This document shows, piece after piece, positions 13,082 to 16,056 of a stretch of 16,056 nt of DNA (the stretch's first letter is position 1; every line of letters begins with the position of its first letter). The stretch covers positions 1 to 16,056 of the forward strand of contig CAYQZZ010000049.1 in assembly GCA_964422155.1 (NCBI GenBank), in the 5' to 3' direction. This DNA is from JBGPRB01 sp964422155 (GTDB lineage Bacteria; Chloroflexota; Dehalococcoidia; Dehalococcoidales; RBG-16-60-22). The position numbers and the translations under genes were made by a program. The notes under the pieces were generated by a model that saw nothing but the letters and a program-made list of their open reading frames with translations, did no database searches and was not told where the DNA came from.

Positions 13082-13924
13082 TTATTTGCCTTCTTCTTCC
13101 TTTAACAGGTCGTTAAATACATCAATATGATATTTTTCGTTATCCCTTATCCGGATGAGCAGTTCTTTCAGGCCGGCATCGTCGACCTCTTTAGAGGCTT
13201 TATCATAGGTTTCGGCCACTTCTTTCTCAATCTTGATGTCCGCCTTGAGCATATCCGACGTCCGGGTCGACTGGTCGGGCTTGGTATGCTCGATTTTCGG
13301 ACTGCCGCCGCCGCCTACCATTTCTTCCGAGAGCCAGCCCATGTGCTGCATCTCGTTAATGGCCTGGTCTTCCAGTTGCTTTTTAGCCTCGGCGTTTTTG
13401 GTCATGTAAGAATGAAACAGGTACTGTAGAACAACGGTATACTCATGCTCGATACCCCAGTCCAGCGTTTTGGCGACGCTGTCCTTACGGTTGCCCCGCA
13501 GGTCTTTCATGCCTTCTTTTTTAGCTTTCTCGATGAAATGCTCGAATTTGCCATGATGCGACTGTTCGTCCGCAAGGATGCGTTTTAATAACCTCTTAAT
13601 TTTAGGATTGTCAATCACCTTGATATGTGCCTGGTAGCTATCGATGGCGCCCTCTTCCAGTTTAACGTTATTACCCATCCAGTCAGGCACCGCTTTCCCT
13701 GCCATATTCATGGTACCCCTTTTCAGGCTGGGCTGGCCACCAAGCTCAACAATTGTCTCTGCCAGCCAGTCCAGATGCCTCATTTCATCCCGGGCGATGG
13801 CCTCGATTTCGCAGGCCATTTCACCCTCACCTATGGCGTAAGCATGGCTCAGATACTGAATGATGGCGCCATGTTCGTCCTGAAGGTCGAGGTTGAGCAG
13901 TTCGACAATTGTTTTCTTTTCCAT
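13082..13924 (-). CDS. Tandem ferritin-like diiron protein (two domains)
   Basis: The 280 residues contain two copies of a ferritin-like four-helix domain. Copy 1: Glu17 (QDEHGAIIQY), Glu47 and His50 (RDEMRHLDWL), Glu90 (KLEEGAIDSY), Glu120 and His123 (LADEQSHHGKF). Copy 2: Glu161 (EHEYTVVLQY), Glu191 and His194 (INEMQHMGWL), Glu233 (KIEKEVAETY), Glu263 and His266 (RDNEKYHIDVF). All metal ligands remain in both halves, so each should hold a diiron site. It resembles bacterioferritin-like/rubrerythrin-like proteins; function is probably oxygen or peroxide reduction, or iron storage. The ribosome binding site is weak. It lies 41 bp upstream of the Rieske gene and 77 bp after the rubredoxin gene, that gap holding a half repeat. 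Confidence 0.88.
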   Translation of the reverse strand: MEKKTIVELLNLDLQDEHGAIIQYLSHAYAIGEGEMACEIEAIARDEMRHLDWLAETIVELGGQPSLKRGTMNMAGKAVPDWMGNNVKLEEGAIDSYQAHIKVIDNPKIKRLLKRILADEQSHHGKFEHFIEKAKKEGMKDLRGNRKDSVAKTLDWGIEHEYTVVLQYLFHSYMTKNAEAKKQLEDQAINEMQHMGWLSEEMVGGGGSPKIEHTKPDQSTRTSDMLKADIKIEKEVAETYDKASKEVDDAGLKELLIRIRDNEKYHIDVFNDLLKEEEGK

Positions 13925-13959
13925 CGGTCACCGCACTTGTTTGTAAGTACTTCTAATGG

Positions 13960-13985
13960 TGTCATTCTGAGCGAAGCGAAGAATC
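13960..13985. repeat. Single end of a TGTCATTC repeat
   Basis: The sequence TGTCATTCTGAGCGAAGCG followed by AAGAATC is a known-looking end of small intergenic repeats and contains the short palindrome ATTCT/AGAAT. No matching inverted end is found before the neighbouring genes, so it is a fragment. It lies between the rubredoxin and tandem ferritin-like genes. Confidence 0.5.
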
Positions 13986-14001
13986 CGTAAATAAGACACT
14001 T

Positions 14002-14163
14002 CTACTCGACCTTCTTAAATTCGCTCTTGGCAGCCCCGCAGATAGGGCATTTCCAGTCATCGGGTAATTTCTCGAAAGGTGTCCCCGGGGCGATGCCGCC
14101 ATCGGAATCTCCCAATGCCGGGTCGTAGATATAGCCGCAAACAGTGCATTCGTACTTCGCCAT
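14002..14163 (-). CDS. Rubredoxin
   Basis: A 53-residue rubredoxin with the iron ligands in YECTVCGYIYDP (Cys6, Cys9) and WKCPICGAAK (Cys39, Cys42). GDSDGGIAPGTPFEKLPDDW between them is the canonical middle. It is a one-electron carrier of the cytoplasm. The ATG follows the stop of the flavoredoxin gene with one base between, and its AAAGGAGG lies inside that gene, so the two are translationally coupled. Together they equal the two halves of the high-molecular-weight rubredoxin (Hrb) of Moorella. Confidence 0.97.
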   Translation of the reverse strand: MAKYECTVCGYIYDPALGDSDGGIAPGTPFEKLPDDWKCPICGAAKSEFKKVE

Positions 14164-14164
14164 C

Positions 14165-14689
14165 TTATTTATCGCCTCCTTTTTCCTTGGCGATATAGCT
14201 GGGGGCGGTCTTGGGAGTGGTGCCCCGCTTGACCTGGTAGTAGTATTCGTATGTCATGCATGGGTCTTCGGTAAGGACTTCGGCCGCCACAATCCTGCCG
14301 ATGAAAATAGTATGTGTGCCGACATCAATATCCTGGATTACCTCCGCTTCAAGATAGGCGGTGGCATTATCGAGGATTACGGGAGACCCGGTCTGACCGA
14401 CCTTATAATTAACGATTTTTAATTTGTCCACGTCTCTGCCGGATTTAAAGCCGAAACCACCGATGAAGGAAAGCGGTGTCGCCTGGCAGAGCACCGACGC
14501 CGAAAATACCTTGCTGGCTTTGATGAACTCGTGTGTCAGATTGTTCTTGTTAATGCTCACGGCGACGGTCGGCGGCTCCGAGGTTATCTGGACTATGGTA
14601 TTGGCGACCTGCCCGTTGAGCCTGTCGCCCTGGTGGGAGCTTACGATATACATGCCGTAGCCGAGTTTATGTAGAGCGTTTAAATTCAT
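14165..14689 (-). CDS. Flavoredoxin-like flavin reductase (Hrb N-terminal domain type)
   Basis: The 174 residues form an FMN-binding split-barrel domain. Motifs: YGMYIVSSHQGDRLNGQVAN (11-30), then ITSEPPTVAVSINKNNLTHE (35-54), TPLSFIGGFGFKSGRD (71-86), DVGTHTIFIGRI (about 122-133) and the end VKRGTTPKTAPSYI. The sequence follows closely, as I recall it, the N-terminal domain of Hrb, which passes electrons from NAD(P)H dehydrogenases to a fused rubredoxin and on to flavodiiron proteins or rubrerythrins. Here the rubredoxin is a separate gene one base downstream. GGGAGG lies seven bases before the ATG, and sufBD ends 14 bp upstream. Confidence 0.92.
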   Translation of the reverse strand: MNLNALHKLGYGMYIVSSHQGDRLNGQVANTIVQITSEPPTVAVSINKNNLTHEFIKASKVFSASVLCQATPLSFIGGFGFKSGRDVDKLKIVNYKVGQTGSPVILDNATAYLEAEVIQDIDVGTHTIFIGRIVAAEVLTEDPCMTYEYYYQVKRGTTPKTAPSYIAKEKGGDK

Positions 14690-14703
14690 TTTCCTGCCTC
14701 CCG

Positions 14704-15939
14704 TTACATGACTTCTTTCTCGCTGGCTTCTACCGCCCGCTTCAGCTCCGCGCTCAGCATCGGGGGCAGCCCCTCGATATCCACCCGGAGGAAGCCCCTC
14801 ACGATAGCTGCCGTGGCTTCTTCCTTGGTGAGTCCTCTGGCCATCAGATACTCCACCTCTTCTTCGGCAATCTTACCGATGGCGGCTTCGTGGGAGAGGT
14901 CGATACCGACCAGATTACCTTTAAGCTCGGGGATAGCGTAAATGGTGCCTTTTTCACCCAGAATCAGGCCGCGGCACTCGAGATGTCCCTTTACTTCCGG
15001 GGCATTCCCTTCTATATATCCCCGGGCGGTAATATTACCACCGACGGTAATAGCACGCGAAATAATTTCCGTCCGGGCACCTTTAGCATTGAGAAATACC
15101 CGCGAACCCACGTCTATGGAAGTGCCCTTTCCGGCTACCAGGATGCTGTTATACCTCACGGTGGCATTTTCGCCTATGCATCTGGAGGTGGGATACATCT
15201 GCAGCGAATGGACCGGCTTCATCAGCAGGTAGTTGCTCAGGAAAAGGCCGCCTTCTTCGATGATGGTGGTGGTGCGGGGACGTACCGCTGTTTCCGGGTT
15301 CCAGCTGTGTATCATGGTGAAGGTGACTTTAGCGCCCCGCTTGATGTAGAACTCAGAAATCCCGATATGCAGTCCGGGTTCATCTTTGGTAGCGGTGGCG
15401 CAGCCGGTAATGATGTGGAGTTCCGAGCCTTCCTCGGCGATGATGATATTATGCACGTTTTGAACGAGCTTCGCCTGTGCCAGGTAGAGACAGGCCTGGA
15501 CCGGAAAGACGGTTTTCTGCCCGGGCAAAGCCCTGATGAAGTAACCGTCATTCTGGTTCAACTCGACATTGGCGGTGTACTTGTCGCTGTCCACGGCTAC
15601 CGCCTTCCAAAAGTAGTCCGCCAGCCAGTCGTATTTCTCCAGGGCATGGCTGACCGCCATTACCTCCACCCCATCCTGCCTGATGGAGCTGTGGATGGTT
15701 GTATTGTCCATCTGGAGGTAGGTCCCCGACCTCTGGCTGGTATCGTCCAGCATGACGCCGGCACTCAACATCTGCCTCTTCGTCTGGGGAGGGAGCTGGG
15801 AGGGGTCAGCCTGGTAGGGGTGTTCCTCGCCGGAACTGACATATTTGCTTAAATCTATATCCTCACCGTAGGCAGCCGCTTTACCGGCCGCCGCTTTAGC
15901 TTTATCCTTGGAGTTCTTGGACGCTTTAATTTTACTCAT
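14704..15939 (-). CDS. SufB/SufD family Fe-S cluster assembly scaffold
   Basis: The 411-residue protein belongs to the SufBD family. After a lysine/alanine-rich head (1-25) come YSS-type and beta-helix segments, and the C-terminal signature LSHEAAIGKIAEEEVEYLMA (348-367) followed by LTKEEATAAIVRGFL. The beta-helix carries Cys322 (HLECRGLIL) and His350 (LSHEAA), which align by position with the Cys and His that in E. coli lie on SufB and SufD, respectively. One protein having both would work as a homodimer. Its ATG overlaps the stop of sufC by 8 bp, with GGGGAG upstream. SufS, SufU and SufE are not in the window. It could equally be named sufB or sufD, so no symbol is given. Confidence 0.93.
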   Translation of the reverse strand: MSKIKASKNSKDKAKAAAGKAAAYGEDIDLSKYVSSGEEHPYQADPSQLPPQTKRQMLSAGVMLDDTSQRSGTYLQMDNTTIHSSIRQDGVEVMAVSHALEKYDWLADYFWKAVAVDSDKYTANVELNQNDGYFIRALPGQKTVFPVQACLYLAQAKLVQNVHNIIIAEEGSELHIITGCATATKDEPGLHIGISEFYIKRGAKVTFTMIHSWNPETAVRPRTTTIIEEGGLFLSNYLLMKPVHSLQMYPTSRCIGENATVRYNSILVAGKGTSIDVGSRVFLNAKGARTEIISRAITVGGNITARGYIEGNAPEVKGHLECRGLILGEKGTIYAIPELKGNLVGIDLSHEAAIGKIAEEEVEYLMARGLTKEEATAAIVRGFLRVDIEGLPPMLSAELKRAVEASEKEVM

Positions 15940-16056
15940 TTGTCGGTATTCTCCCCAGATAGCACTTTACGCACTCGTCATAGCCCCTCTCCCTGATTGT
16001 TGCCAGCATTTCATGAGGGTCGCCCACACAGCCGATAGTGCCATCGCACATGACAT
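15932..16056 (-). CDS. sufC: SufC Fe-S assembly ATPase, C-terminal end (partial)
   Basis: Only about 40 C-terminal residues are in the window. They read VMCDGTIGCVGDPHEMLATI, then RERGYDECVKCYLG, which fits the end of SufC: a strand with the pattern (V/G)xIxxxGxP, then the helix, then GYxECxxC. The stop TAA overlaps the ATG of sufBD (ATGAGTAA), the usual tight coupling of SufC with its scaffold partner. Walker motifs lie beyond the window edge, so the call rests on the C-terminal pattern and the neighbour. Confidence 0.72.
   Translation of the reverse strand, partial: VMCDGTIGCVGDPHEMLATIRERGYDECVKCYLGRIPTNE

Noticed and set aside
14890..15852. A 320-codon open frame antisense to sufBD
   Set aside because: It lies entirely inside the well-conserved sufBD gene, shows no recognisable motif and is a GC-driven shadow of the real frame.

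Overview
The window reads as a chromosomal segment of an anaerobic bacterium. A Dehalococcoidia-like member of the Chloroflexota is my best guess: the genes for oxygen defence (split flavoredoxin/rubredoxin, diiron ferritin-like proteins), a SufC-SufBD pair without other Suf genes, a molybdopterin enzyme and small TGTCATT-ended repeats fit that group. The assignment is inference from gene content, not from a phylogenetic marker. Coding density is high and most genes lie on the minus strand.

Layout. 1-1826 (+): the C-terminal part of a DMSO-reductase-family molybdoenzyme, transhydroxylase-like, cut by the window edge, then a nitroreductase-family protein. 1849-1946: a 98-bp repeat. 1986-2149 (-): tRNA-Phe and tRNA-Gly in tandem behind a good promoter. 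2150-3109: gene-poor, with one small two-helix membrane protein under its own promoter, a possible transporter remnant and an inverted repeat pair. 3110-6363 (-): a pantothenate operon in the order Rossmann/DUF2520 dehydrogenase, panD, panB, panC. It sits behind a promoter and a ~150-nt leader that ends in an intrinsic terminator with a competing antiterminator pairing. A 98-bp repeat separates panB from panC. 6393-7547 (+): hisA and hisI from a divergent promoter. 7532-9384 (-): rplU-rpmA-rpmE, a terminator, then a DUF1385 membrane protein. 9436-9544: another repeat. 9565-10164 (-): coaE. 10278-10838 (+): a YdjM-type membrane metal-dependent hydrolase. 10848-16056 (-): an iron-sulfur and oxygen-defence cluster in the order sufC (partial), sufBD, flavoredoxin, rubredoxin, tandem ferritin-like protein, Rieske protein, rubrerythrin-like protein, membrane-anchored HtrA-like protease.

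How it works together. PanD, PanB, PanC and the putative ketopantoate reductase make pantothenate, and CoaE completes coenzyme A. The 10.8-16 kb cluster looks like one unit for Fe-S assembly, low-potential electron transfer to diiron peroxide/oxygen reductases, and quality control of damaged envelope proteins.

The most notable points are two genes whose only sensible start codons are non-canonical (AUU for rplU, AUA for hisA, each with promoter and Shine-Dalgarno correctly placed), the attenuator-like leader of the pantothenate operon, and the Suf/split-Hrb/diiron cluster. I found no CRISPR array, prophage or transposase.
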